Shown piece by piece: positions 1 to 9,560 of a stretch of 20,092 nt of DNA. Origin of the DNA: Saccoglossus kowalevskii (Eukaryota > Hemichordata > Enteropneusta > Harrimaniidae); the NCBI RefSeq assembly GCF_000003605.2, contig NW_003120935.1, positions 194,219-214,310 on the forward strand, read 5' to 3'. The position numbers and the translations under genes were made by a program. How positions within the stretch are numbered: position 1 is the stretch's first letter; each line of letters starts with the position of its first letter. The notes beneath the pieces were generated by a model that ran no database searches, had not been told where the DNA came from, and saw nothing but the letters and a program-made list of their open reading frames with translations.

Positions 1-270
1 GAAATCACATTATTGAAAGTGTGCATACAAAGGACGTCCGAACGCACAACTGCACAGTCGATATATGAACTGAGATTCATATTTTGGATAATGTGGTTTC
101 ACGTATTGGTCTCGGGTTACTACGGATGTATGATACATGTCGGTGTTTTCTTCAACAGAATTTATATGTCAGCACTGTGTAATGTCGCAAAGTAGTAATG
201 TGGTGTATTGTGGTATAGGAACAAATATATTTGGTGTCATTGTACTATGATCTTTCTCAATCAAGGTATT
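1..270. other. Non-coding, nothing recognised
   Basis: Unique-looking moderately AT-rich DNA. The only open frame (about 60 codons from position 13) is chance length and shows no domain. I see no repeat, RNA gene or clear regulatory cluster here. Confidence 0.6.
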
Positions 271-509
271 CCTTATAGAACACTTTCCCGGAAGTAGCTA
301 GACTGGGGTGCAAAAACACTCCTGCTTTGTCATGGCGGAAAATACTAACATGTCAGCTCGTTGATAGTCGATAGAAGGGAATGTTATTTTTGTGACGTCG
401 ATTGGTACACCCAGAAGCACAATATCACGCGTGCAAGTTTACGTTACACCCCAAAACGGTATGCGCGCGCATGTAAAACGCCGACTTCCGGGAAAGTTGT
501 CTATTAAGG
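271..509. repeat. Inverted pair with shared ETS-type 14-mer
   Basis: The left arm, 271-295, and the right arm, 484-509, read on the opposite strand, align at 23 of 26 positions with one gap. Both contain the identical 14-mer ACTTTCCCGGAAGT (282-295 and, inverted, 484-497), which includes CCGGAAGT, the consensus of ETS-family factors such as GABPA. Beyond the arms a shorter GGGGTG word is shared (305-310, and inverted at 448-453). The 188-bp interval holds ATGGCGG (332-338, YY1-like), TGACGTCG (393-400, CRE-like) and ATTGG (401-405, inverted CCAAT). The words are visible directly. That they form a promoter or enhancer is inference. It could equally be two opposite copies of a small repeat. Confidence 0.55.
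459..475. other. Alternating purine-pyrimidine GC palindrome
   Basis: Seventeen bases alternate purine and pyrimidine without a break, and the central 12 (ATGCGCGCGCAT, 461-472) are a perfect palindrome. Such runs are prone to Z-DNA or cruciform formation. It lies just outside the right arm of the ETS-type inverted pair and stands out from the AT-rich surroundings. Function is unknown. Confidence 0.6.
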
Positions 510-668
510 ACGAGATTCATCTTCCGAACCACACCAAGCCACACACCATGAAAATAAAAACTATTCGTTTAATAAATTCTACTTATAAATTTCAATAAGT
601 GATTCTCCGTTCACTATGAGTTCTCAGCAATTGCTTCAAAGACGCGGACAGAACGTCTACCGCAAAAA

Positions 669-696
669 TCGAAATGCCACAATGTCGAAATGCCAC
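669..696 (+). repeat. Short tandem duplication, 16-bp period
   Basis: TCGAAATGCCAC occurs at 669-680 and again at 685-696, separated by AATG, giving two units of 16 bp. This is most simply a small slippage duplication. Confidence 0.7.
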
Positions 697-799
697 TCTT
701 TGAAGGGGGGAATATTGGTTCAAGATTCTCTTACCTCATCAAAATGACTATTATGAAATGTGTATAGCACATTGTTGGAAAATAACCGAAAATACTTTC

Positions 800-905
800 G
801 CGTTTGTCAAATCACATGCTATGTTTTGACGTCACTGCGACGCTATAACCGCATAACGCGGGATCTCGCATTGTGAACCGAAAATGATTAGGATTTCGGT
901 ATTTG
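800..905 (+). repeat. Possible diverged copy of the CACGTGA/GATCTCGC element
   Basis: In the same order as the two better copies at 4341-4437 and 5336-5432, this stretch has a CRE palindrome TGACGTCA (828-835) where they have CACGTGA, then GCGGGATCTCGC (858-869), then CGAAAAT, then GGTATTTGAGCA, compared with GGTATTGAGCA downstream of the 5336 copy. Upstream alignment is poor and needs several gaps, so membership in the family is tentative. Confidence 0.35.
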
Positions 906-2139
906 AGCACTCTAGTTAAGCAACGAAGTGTACACAAAGCGAAGAATATTTGATTTCTGGAATATGTTTTGAGAATCCAATTCAAGTTTGAGGTATTCGC
1001 CGACTATCGAACTATTTCTGATTTATCAATCCTGTTTAGGTAACCACTATTGATGACGCTTAGATACGTGTCGAGTAAATACGCCTTTGTATCAAGGCAC
1101 AAGGTCACATTTGATGTAAATCAATTGAATTTGATAACTGAAAAACAATCTATGATTTCCAATATTGGCAGTAGCAATACAATTAATTCAGATTCATTCT
1201 TGCGATATTTAAATACTGTTATGTTTATGACTAAAGAAATATGAAACCTCTTTTCAAAACTATAAAAACGGGTACATTGATTGCCTCAATGTGAACTGCT
1301 TTTTAAATCTGTTACATTGTCGTCTGTGGGTAGTTTAACGGGAGTGTATGGCATCATATTGCGAGTGCATCGCAAACAGCTTAATGCATATTTTAGTATT
1401 CACGATAGGCACTACGATACATGATCATTCTCAAACCCATGATCTCATTAGGTAATAATAACCACCAATAATATATGCTAATACAAATTTAGCTAGCATA
1501 TTTCGGCACAAAATGACACAACTTTGACATAGCACAGAAATCTACTGATACGATTCTAGACAACCTAATAATCCATGTATATTTCTCACATCTACTGAAT
1601 TTGTCTTATTATATATGACATTGAATTAATGAATCAGCGTCTCGCTGCATATGGTTGTTATGCAATGAGTTGAGTGAATTACTGTAAATTACATATCATT
1701 CATTTAGGGTATTAGATATATGGATCGACGAACTGACTTACGAGTTACTATATATATACTCTAATCCATAAAATATTTATTAAAACACGTTCGATATATA
1801 TTAATTAATTCATTTAGTTTATTAATGACTTCATCCCTCTTAAAAATGGGCACACGTATTTCAATATTTACAATTACTTTTGCTGCACGCATGTTCTCAA
1901 CATTCAATGGTATCAATTATATATTTGTTGGAATGTTTTGCATTTCTAATATCATAGTGTTAAGATCACAGTCAAATGATATTAGCCTTCACTCTGATAG
2001 ATGTGTGATTCTTATCTTTGTCTGAAACACATACAGGTTACATTAATGTTGCCTTATTTCTATTTTGAATAATTAATAACATAGATTTTTAAAATAAATT
2101 TGGCTTCAATGTACTGTATTGCATATTGGTTAATTATTT

Positions 2140-2153
2140 AATCACATGTGATT
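2140..2153. promoter_or_regulatory. Perfect palindrome AATCACATGTGATT
   Basis: A 14-bp perfect palindrome containing TCACATGTGA, the extended E-box form recognised by MiT/TFE-type bHLH-ZIP factors in animals. It shares the AATCAC...GTGATT frame with the 16-bp palindrome at 19688-19703. A chance origin in AT-rich DNA is possible, so this is a candidate site only. Confidence 0.3.
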
Positions 2154-3040
2154 GGCACTTTCGGAATATTTTTTTTATCCAAATTATTTGGTATAATATG
2201 TTATTCTTTACTCGTTTACATATATAGGCGTATATTATATGAGCGACTACATCTTCATATTCGCCCTGCACACAACCTTTGATAAAACATGCAATGAATA
2301 ACCACATTAGTTTATAATAGAATTCTCTAATTCCAATGGTTTAATGAAAGCAATCAGTAACGGCATATTAAAAATACCAATATATATTTTAAACCGACTC
2401 TGATATTTCGAATGTAATCTAGGTACAAGCAACTCGGATCGATATATGACGGGAAAAAACGAGATAGTAACAACAGGCATTAATATTTAAGTATGTCTGA
2501 ATGTGAATGCATATAGTGATCCGATGTCGATGTGTACTTACTACAATGTCAATCAATATACTATATATAGACGTTATACTATTATGCCATCTGTGGCTCA
2601 ATGAGGGGTATTTTATTTCATAATATAAAAATAAATAAAACCCTCGAATACCAGTATGTTTGTTTTGCTTTAATCATATAGTTGTACTAAGGGGATGTTT
2701 ATTTGAGAAACATGCAAGTACAGTGTATTTCTACTATAAATATAACGTCTCATTTAAATACATGGCATGAGTATGATACGTCATCACAATGGTAATTCCA
2801 TTCTGAAACCAACCAGCAACAAAGTCGAATGAAAATACCACAAGATATTTTTTGAAAGCTGTATATGTTAGTGAATGAACACAAAGAGCTCGGTCAATTT
2901 CTACAAATACAATGAATTCGATAGTAACACTGAGAGTCATATAAATATATCCTTAAAAGTTATTTTGTTTATATTCTTTATATTATTCGTCCAACCCTCT
3001 CCAAAATACTTCACACTTGCATGTATCAATAGTTGACAAT

Positions 3041-3060
3041 TATATTAATACGTTAATATA
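3041..3060. other. AT-rich hairpin with TACG loop
   Basis: TATATTAA and TTAATATA pair perfectly around a 4-base loop, giving an 8-bp stem. It is weak because it is AT-only. No function is inferred. Confidence 0.45.
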
Positions 3061-4340
3061 GAATCTTATCAAGCGGAAAATGTAATTAAATTGTGCAATT
3101 TCCTTGTATGGCATTTTATTGAGTGTGTTCGTCAGCTTGAAGTGATCTAATAATTCACCCAAATTAAAAGAACGTATTGTTAACACAACTCTGACTAGTA
3201 CTTTTAGTTTTAATTTGTGCGTCATAAATAAGCTATAGCGTAATAAGGTTTTCACTCTTTCATACATATTGCAGTCTGTCTATAACACTTTTCAGGTACA
3301 CCATTCAGAAATCAAATATCTGTATTAATCCCATTCACTTTCTTATTGCTTATTAACATATTCGGTGATTCAAGTGGTAACTTTATAATCAAATCATTTC
3401 AGCCGATTGGGATGACACATTGATAAAACTGTGATTCATATAGTAAAATAGTTTTGTAAAAATCATAACATGATTACTCGTAATATAAAAGTGCATAAAC
3501 AGTGACTGGGGAAGCGGCCGATATTGGTGTCATATAACAAGTAAACAACGACCAATTTGTTCTGAAACTCTGATTTATGTTCATTAACAAGTCATATACC
3601 GAATTATTCAACATAGTTAAAATTTGTTTGTACATGGAAACATGTCTGGGTGCAGTAACGTTTACGAACATGTCCCCTAACAAAACGATTTATTTAGAAG
3701 TTAGTAGTGCCGTGACGTTACATAATCAAAAGATGTAAACAATTGATTAGCTCAAATAAGCCCTTCAAAGTATTTAAGTTGAAAATAATGATTGTTGCTG
3801 GCACAGTGATCAATTGTGACACTGGGATCAAGGCCATCATATTGAGCATATACACACTTCTACACATACATCGAGTAGGATAAAAGGTATATCGAAAATT
3901 AAGCGCCCGTAACTGTAGGAAATTGATACACAAATAAATTGGGAGAAAGACAATCAATACCTAGTATTGAAGATTTAGGACACGAAGCAGATTTTAGATT
4001 TTTAATAAAGAAAATAAATAGACAATAATCAAATCGTGAAGAGACGCGTTTGAGATATTTAATTGTTTATTGCAAACGCATCCCGTCTGATCCAGTTTTG
4101 AATTCGATTATTGTTCCGATCTATAATTAGTACTCAAATACATTTGTCATTTCTGACTGATGTAGACTACTTAATATAAACACTTTATTAGTTGTATTTG
4201 TACCACGGACGTTTTAGCTGAAACATATCCTCTGGCTTTGTAAATTGTTTAATACATACGTTTTCAGATTTTCTGTGAGGTTTTGTGAGATGGAATTGCG
4301 AAAACAGTATGAAAATGCTAACTCTTACATTCAGTAATCG

Positions 4341-4437
4341 ATGTTCCGCAAACTGCGAGATCACGCGTGACCGTTCATGCACCTTAGCAACCAGTGATTC
4401 ACGTGATACTGGTCAATATTTCAGTTCAATATGGTGG
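4341..4437 (-). repeat. CACGTGA/GATCTCGC element, copy 1 (minus)
   Basis: Read on the minus strand, this 97-bp stretch aligns with the plus-strand copy at 5336-5432 at about 64 of 94 positions (about 68%) with only small gaps. In order the shared words are CCAT(A/T)TTGAA, TTGACC, CACGTGA (E-box at 4400-4405), TTGCTA, and CGCG(T/A)GATCTCGCA, then CGGAA(C/A)AT. The GATCTCGC block carries a perfect 10-bp palindrome TCACGCGTGA at 4361-4370. The pair is either an old transposon-like repeat or two related regulatory modules. The longest open frame of the window (4285-4653, plus) overlaps it but looks fortuitous. Confidence 0.55.
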
Positions 4438-5335
4438 CAACCACATTTCCCTACGTGCTGTAAACCTCGTCATGAAACAATATCTGTGACATTTGAAGGT
4501 GCAATAAGAGTTAGACGGCTCATTTACGGCGATTGTCTGAGAAATTCTTGCTTTCGCACAAATATTATATTAATAGTGCTTTTTGCAATTCCGATCGACA
4601 CTGCGACACTTACGTTAGGAGTTGCACTCAGACCCAATACAGCGACTGCCTGAGTTGTTGAATGCTGTAAATTCAAATCGCGGAAGATAAGTTCGGCACC
4701 AAATCAAGTGAACTTTTTTCGGAAATAGCCGTGTAGTACGACTGGTCAACAAACAATTTGTAAGCCCTGAGCTTCATCTGGTTATAGTCGAGATCGGTGA
4801 CACATTAAATAATTCTGTTAGCGCTGAGTCCAGATGTATTATTTGCATACATCTTGGATTGTGCTATAGAGCTGCATGATATTGTAATTTCAGAATTGTA
4901 AGTAGTTAAGTAGTTGTGGCTAATAGAATACAAATCACTTCAAATGTTAGTTAGTAAATGCTAACGAGGCTAATGGAGAGTGCTAACATAGAATAGTTGA
5001 AAACATGAGACATGCCGAATTGTGAAACATTACTGAAATCACCAGGTGTAGTAACCAGGTTATTTCAAAGTAGCGGTGTAATTGCAACTGAGCTTGCTAC
5101 GTCTTGTGGCGACATCATTTTTAGGATCGTGGCGTAACAAATCCGGGTCTTCCCTGAGTTCCAAATCATGCCAAGTTTTTTTTTTCAGACGATGAAACGC
5201 CAAATATAAGGGGAATGTCTTTGAGCTGTGGCACCGCCATTTTATCGAAGTCAGCCGTGGTCGAAAGCGTGAAACGGATACAATAAAGCACTCTGGAAAT
5301 TTAACGCACGACACTAGGCACACTCACGATTTCGC
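4438..5335. other. Non-coding interval between the two related elements
   Basis: No gene can be supported. It contains a hairpin near 4829-4857 (AGATGTA/TACATCT, 7 bp perfect, 9-base loop, extendable with a bulge), a tandem AAGTAGTT pair near 4900, an acceptor-like tract on the plus strand (ten T then CAG, 5176-5188) and ACCGCCATTTT (5233-5243, YY1-like). A minus-strand open frame at 5060-5323 has a faint THAP-like stretch, treated under findings. GC is somewhat above the flanks from about 5060 on. Confidence 0.5.
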
Positions 5336-5432
5336 GCCATTTTGAATCAAAGCTTGACCTCTTTCACGTGACTAGCGACCGCTTGCTAGGCTAATTTAAC
5401 AGACTCGCGAGATCTCGCACGAAACGGAAAAT
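5336..5432 (+). repeat. CACGTGA/GATCTCGC element, copy 2 (plus)
   Basis: This is the partner of the minus-strand copy at 4341-4437, about 68% identical over the alignable length. It starts with GCCATTTTGAA, has CACGTG at 5365-5370, and holds a 12-bp perfect palindrome GCGAGATCTCGC (5407-5418), overlapped by CTCGCGAG (5404-5411). In vertebrates the words GCCATNTT (YY1), CACGTG (USF/MYC class) and TCTCGCGAGA all recur in TATA-less promoters. Whether that applies here is inference. The two copies lie head to head about 0.9 kb apart. Confidence 0.55.
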
Positions 5433-6536
5433 AAGGTATTGAGCAAAACACTGCTCAACAATATGAAAATGTTGATACAATTGTAATTTAATCAAACCAT
5501 GCTCAAATATTGGCGTTAAACAAACCATGATTTGATTGACATCATTTATACCATAATACTAGTGTTTGAGCTTGGTGATTTAGAGATTCGTGATAAAATG
5601 GCATAATGAAGGTTGCTTAGTTATATTTCCAAGGTAACCGAATAAAGCATCATTTCGCTAAGGGTAAAACATGTTGAACGTGTATAGAATAAACGAGGCG
5701 GTATTATTAAAACATACACCTTGTTTGCAGTAGATTTGAAACAATTTGTTCCATCGATCCGAGACAAAAACTACTTGCTAGTCGCTGCGATAAGACGCTG
5801 TGTCTCAAGTTTGTCGATGACGTCTTATCCCCAGTTATTGCATCTCATCGATCGGCCCGGTACATGACGTGTTAGTGTCTACAATGGATTCAGAAATGAT
5901 TGAAAACGTTCTTTGAAATCTGTTGTACTCTCTGTGCGTATATCTAAGATGTCGGGTTGGGTGATGTGAGGCTTTTATAAACGCAGATCGTTAGAGATTC
6001 GGTATATATTGGCTTTCCCTTGGTCCCCCAATTGTTCCCGGTGCAATAACATTTGTGGTGGCGCCCTTGAGTGACGCAACATGCAATGTGTCCATTCCGC
6101 TAAGTATATATATAAGCAATTAGCAAGAGGTAAACCAAGCCAAGTATAACTCTTAGTTTGGTTTAAATCATATTTAACCAGGAGTTACCGGTGTGTTTTG
6201 ACCAGGGGTCAGACATCCCCTATGAGAATTATACAATATGGTGTTCTCCGGGGTTCCGAGTTAGAGTCGCTCTTAATTAGCATGCGCGTTGTACTGTTAT
6301 AAAACATCACGGCCTATCATACCACCCCTATACCGATGATACCCAGTAATACATATAATTTCAAATAAAATTAGTAAATGATAATGACTTAACTATGACG
6401 AATTTTAAGGATTATGTTAGTGAATTTATAAAATGGACGTACAGCTGAACTAAAACTGAATCCTAAGAAAATAGATATTTTAGTATTTGGCAAGCTTCAG
6501 CAAATCAATAAATTAAATTTGATTTACCTCGAAGGA
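5433..6536. other. Non-coding, minor symmetric motifs only
   Basis: I see no gene. CAAACCATG is repeated directly at 5493-5501 and 5521-5529, and AATCAAACCATG (5490-5501) pairs with CATGATTTGATT (5526-5537) at 11 of 12 bases. A perfect TAAACCAA/TTGGTTTA inverted pair lies at 6131-6138 and 6158-6165. GGTGGCGCC at 6057-6065 vaguely resembles a CTCF core. The 6000-6310 part is a little richer in GC than its flanks. Confidence 0.55.
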
Positions 6537-6537
6537 G

Positions 6538-6556
6538 ATAATAATAATAATAATAT
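6538..6556 (+). repeat. Short (ATA)n microsatellite
   Basis: About six ATA units followed by irregular ATTATAATAA sequence. It is about 90 bp upstream of the dispersed repeat copy that starts at 6651. Confidence 0.8.
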
Positions 6557-6650
6557 TATAATAACATTAATATTATACATCTTTTCCTCCCAAGGATACA
6601 TCATGGGAATGCCGAAATTCAAAAAGTTTAGAACAGAATCAGCGAACTAT

Positions 6651-6757
6651 GCTTTTATTATTATAGAACGCTTACGTGCGTAATCATTCTATATTCAGAA
6701 TTTGCATTTCCTTATATGGTAGGATAACAATACCCCGTAAAATACCGCAAAATTACG
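6651..6757 (+). repeat. 107-bp dispersed repeat, plus copy
   Basis: This stretch aligns by hand with the reverse complement of 19896-20001, with about 14 mismatches and one single-base gap over 107 positions (about 86%). Conserved blocks include TTTTATTATTA, GCGTAATCATTC, GCATTTCCTTAT, AATACCCCGTAAA and ATACCGCAAAATTACG. Similarity stops abruptly after ATTACG in both copies, as expected at an element boundary. No open frame spans it. The most likely identity is a short non-autonomous mobile element or a fragment of a larger one. Its family is not one I recognise. Confidence 0.75.
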
Positions 6758-6764
6758 TCGTCCC

Positions 6765-6791
6765 ATCGACCTCTGCTGCGCGTCGGTCGAT
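6765..6791. other. Small GC-containing hairpin
   Basis: ATCGACC (6765-6771) and GGTCGAT (6785-6791) are perfect complements with a 13-base loop rich in GC. It sits 8 bases beyond the end of the dispersed repeat and is absent from the other copy's flank, so it is probably unrelated to the repeat. Confidence 0.4.
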
Positions 6792-6792
6792 A

Positions 6793-8355
6793 CTCCTGCA
6801 GTACTGTCTTCGTGCATACTTTGAGGTATCCTCGTAATAACCTCATATTATTATTATTATTATTATTATTTAGGCAGTACAACGATAGTACCGACGGACA
6901 CGTGTCAACGTAACAATGCATTATCCGAGTGCATATTTTGCAGTAATCTAACGAAATCATCAGCATTTATTTGGTGTATTAGACATAACAGGACATAACA
7001 AATGGTGAAAAGCGTCATTGATGCACATGTCAAACTTGATAGGATAACAGTTCAAAGTTTTACACATTTAACAAAACGCATCTACCGTATTCACAGAGAA
7101 CACTACACAGTATATAGTATATATATCATTATTGTGAAAATTCAGACAATTTGTGTGCACGAAATCAGATCCGCTGTCGGGTTGTATTTGTATGTGTACG
7201 TCATCAAATCCACCATTTTGTTACAGTACTTAAGATATATACGTGTTTATGACACCACGACCTGCCTGGTAGTTGTATAGCATTAAATTAGTCGCAATCA
7301 AAACGCACAATAAAGGGTGTAGATATGTTACCGGGATAATTTGTGTACCATTAAGCAGTGTAACATTTAAATGCGTATGTGAATTTACTATCATATCATG
7401 ATATATGGTTCGGTGTATAATGTCTCCGTGATCTGAAATGCGGCTAATTTCCTGTCCCGTTGTGGCGTGTGATCGCTCCGAGGTGTTAAACATATTTGCA
7501 CCATTCATTTCGCTCGATATCGTAATATATTTGATACATGTATAATCGTTTTCTAATCAGCTAAATGCGGGAAGCATCTTAGAATCACACGTAAGTGTCA
7601 CGTCACTGCGATGATTAATGTGGAAAACGTCGATTTGACGATTATGCTTATTAGATTCCAAAGTTCCCTATCGCATATTTTGATCATAACGAGACGGTTT
7701 CGCTCAAAACAATAATACAAAATGCCCAAGAATAAATCAAATCTCGCGACATCGTTTTTATATGTCTCGTCGAGGATGTGTAAACACATCCGTCATAAAG
7801 TGTGTCGTGATCAGTCATGAATAGAAGATGATAAGAATTTAGAACACATTGGGAACGGACATCGGTATAGGCGATTGACTCTTGTGATTATCATAGGATA
7901 TCGCATACGGAATATTGTTTCGAGAACGGACGAAACACTGCTCATTATTGCACCGAACCCATTATTTAGCGAACATCTCCGTCCTTGCTCTGTTATCTCG
8001 CAATGGTGGGCAGTGTGAAGTTGTTCATTTCAATTATAATACGTCCGAAATGTCGTAAAATTGAATATCCCTCCAGTGGTGCGCCTGAGACGGACGAATT
8101 TGCAGGATTCCTTAACATGAAAGAATCATGGTTTTGTTTAAACGATCCGTACAAATATGGGAAAGCATTTCATATTGGTGACTCACACACATTCTTGTGT
8201 TTCTGTTCGTGCATTAACCCCTTTTGAATACTCTGGATAATTAAACATTGTGGCGGGAAGCAACCCTTAACAAAATTAAAAAAGGGCTCACAACCATATT
8301 TGTAATGATACAGCATTATAAGCGGTTTGCCATATGATAATACATGAACAATAAC
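6793..8355. other. Non-coding interval with one ATT microsatellite
   Basis: No supportable gene. The two overlapping 92-codon frames (7002-7280 plus and 7230-7508 minus) are within chance length and have no domain. A 12-bp palindrome ATATCATGATAT lies near 7395-7410, and an E2F-like GGCGGGAA near 8252. Otherwise it is unique AT-rich DNA. Confidence 0.6.
6847..6871 (+). repeat. (ATT)n microsatellite
   Basis: About eight perfect ATT units. It encodes only an Asn run on the minus strand in a spurious frame. Likely length-polymorphic. Confidence 0.9.
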
Positions 8356-8502
8356 CAGAGGCGGATACAGGATTTTTTATGGGGGGAGGTCCAAACTTTA
8401 AAATCGCCAGACTAAGTTATATTATACAAAAACAAATTGAATAAATTGTTTAACGGGGGGGGGGGTGTCCTGGACCCCCAAGACCGCCCAGATCTGCCAC
8501 TG
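8356..8502. mobile_element. 147-bp MITE-like element with hAT-type ends
   Basis: The left end begins CAGAGGCGGATACAGG and the right end, read inverted from 8502, begins CAGTGGCAGATCTGGG, matching at 11 of 16 positions. I recognise CAGNGGCGGATCCAGG as a recurrent end of short non-autonomous DNA transposons in invertebrate genomes, of the type usually grouped with hAT. The interior is typical: GGGGGG after the left end, an 11-G run (8455-8465), then GTCC and GGACCCCC near the right end. GGGGGT/ACCCCC (8461-8466/8474-8479) can pair. No open frame is present, so it would need a transposase supplied in trans. Candidate 8-bp target duplications (ACAATAAC left, ATAAAGTT right) do not match, so the boundaries or age are uncertain. 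Confidence 0.7.
8455..8465 (+). repeat. G homopolymer, 11 bases
   Basis: Eleven consecutive G inside the MITE-like element. Together with the nearby GGGGGG it could allow G-quadruplex formation and is a likely sequencing-error or length-variation site. Confidence 0.9.
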
Positions 8503-9548
8503 ATAAAGTTTTGTCATTTGAGAACTCCGCTTCAAACGCACAATACTTCATCACATAGAATGTGAACAACATTATCGTTCATTTTATTAAATCCAAAAAA
8601 AGTATCTTTACGTCTGTGCATATTGGTCGAGATTTGAACATTTCTTGTAGATATTACACGAATGTGACATAATTGGTAATAACAGTCAATTGTCGATTTG
8701 TATTCAATGGATACTTTCAAAAATGCATTTATGTTGAACAGAACATGACGAATTACTGGCGCACATTAAGACAAGTGGCGAGTATTGAAGATTCAACATC
8801 GACATTGCGCATGAAAAATACACATGCATAGGATACAAACAATAATGGTCGCGTTTCACTGCACACGATGAACTGAAACTCTTTAATACAATAAAATAAC
8901 CAATTATTTCAAGCCGTGTTACTGCCATTTCTTTCATTAATCCAGCGTGGAATTAAATTTGTTGAAGTAGAACGGTTGGGAAATAACACTATAGGTAAAA
9001 CAAAACTCGGCGCTGAGCGGGAAAACCATTCTTGTCGTGTAATCATGTATTAATAATCCCAGACGTCTAGATGCAAATTGGAGTCTGGTCACGTGTCACT
9101 GTTTTTTACAACGATTGTGTCTTTCACCGACAATGTTTTCTCCGAGGCAAAAATACCGTTAATGAATAAAAGTTACCCGAAAAAAAAAGGCACAGTAGAG
9201 TTGAAAAGCGGAAACAGTTAAAAACCTGATGTGTTATGTATCATTGTATTTGGCATATGAAAGCAGAGAAGAATGAAGAAACATTAATATCGCCATCCCT
9301 CATATAAATTTAGAGATTTTAAATTTAACAAATGGGCCCCTTGTAGGTTTCTGACGACGTCATCAACTTCGTGCATATGAAAAATGACACTTTTTTCGGG
9401 ATTTCAAGTTTTTTTTTCAAATGCAGTGGTGTGATAGCCAGATATTTTGAGGACTATTTTACTGTTATTGCATGAAGTACATGGACAATTATATCACGTG
9501 CTGGCCAACACATCGACTCAGCGATAGCAATGACACCAACAATAAATA
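8503..9548. other. Non-coding with an octamer/E-box patch
   Basis: No gene supported. The only notable patch is 9061-9095: palindrome AGACGTCT (9061-9068), octamer ATGCAAAT (9071-9078) and CACGTG (9090-9095) within 35 bp. Open frames at 8532-8720 and 8704-8937 (minus) are chance length. Confidence 0.6.
9071..9095 (+). promoter_or_regulatory. Octamer ATGCAAAT plus E-box CACGTG
   Basis: A perfect POU-family octamer is followed 11 bases later by a perfect palindromic E-box, directly after an AGACGTCT palindrome. Known binding classes make a regulatory element possible. Nothing else in the surrounding sequence (no gene, no core promoter) supports it. Confidence 0.25.
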
Positions 9549-9560
9549 CCCCCCCCCCCC
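9549..9560 (+). repeat. C homopolymer, 12 bases
   Basis: Twelve C followed directly by six A. This is a simple-sequence tract, likely length-variable, and accounts for the proline/glycine runs in the overlapping open frames at 9472-9714 (plus) and 9454-9657 (minus), which I treat as spurious. Confidence 0.9.

Larger units (their letters stand above)
910..4333. other. Long AT-rich non-coding stretch
   Basis: No supportable gene in about 3.4 kb. Open frames here are all under 80 codons and have no domain signature. Visible structure is minor: an 8-bp inverted repeat with a 13-base loop (1473-1480/1494-1501), a homeodomain-like TTAATTAATT patch near 1800, a 14-bp perfect palindrome (2140-2153) and an 8-bp stem with a TACG loop (3041-3048/3053-3060). 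It is consistent with intergenic or intronic DNA. Confidence 0.65.

Noticed and set aside
4285..4653. 122-codon open frame, longest in the window
   Set aside because: With about 7% stop codons, a frame this long is expected roughly once every few such windows. The product has no domain, membrane segment or conserved motif, and the frame runs across the repeat-like element at 4341-4437.
5176..5188. Splice-acceptor-like T10-CAG on the plus strand
   Set aside because: The following frame (ACG ATG AAA CGC CAA ATA) stops at once and no donor-bounded exon is seen. T-runs are common here.
7002..7508. Two overlapping 92-codon frames on opposite strands
   Set aside because: Chance length for this composition, no domains in either, AT-rich and low-complexity in part.
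5445..7950. Shared 12-mer AAACACTGCTCA at about 5446 and 7936
   Set aside because: About a dozen exact 12-mer matches are expected by chance in 20 kb, and the similarity does not extend.
8625..8645. tRNA B-box GTTCAAATC on the minus strand
   Set aside because: The flanking T-stem bases do not pair and there is no A-box or acceptor stem at the right distance.
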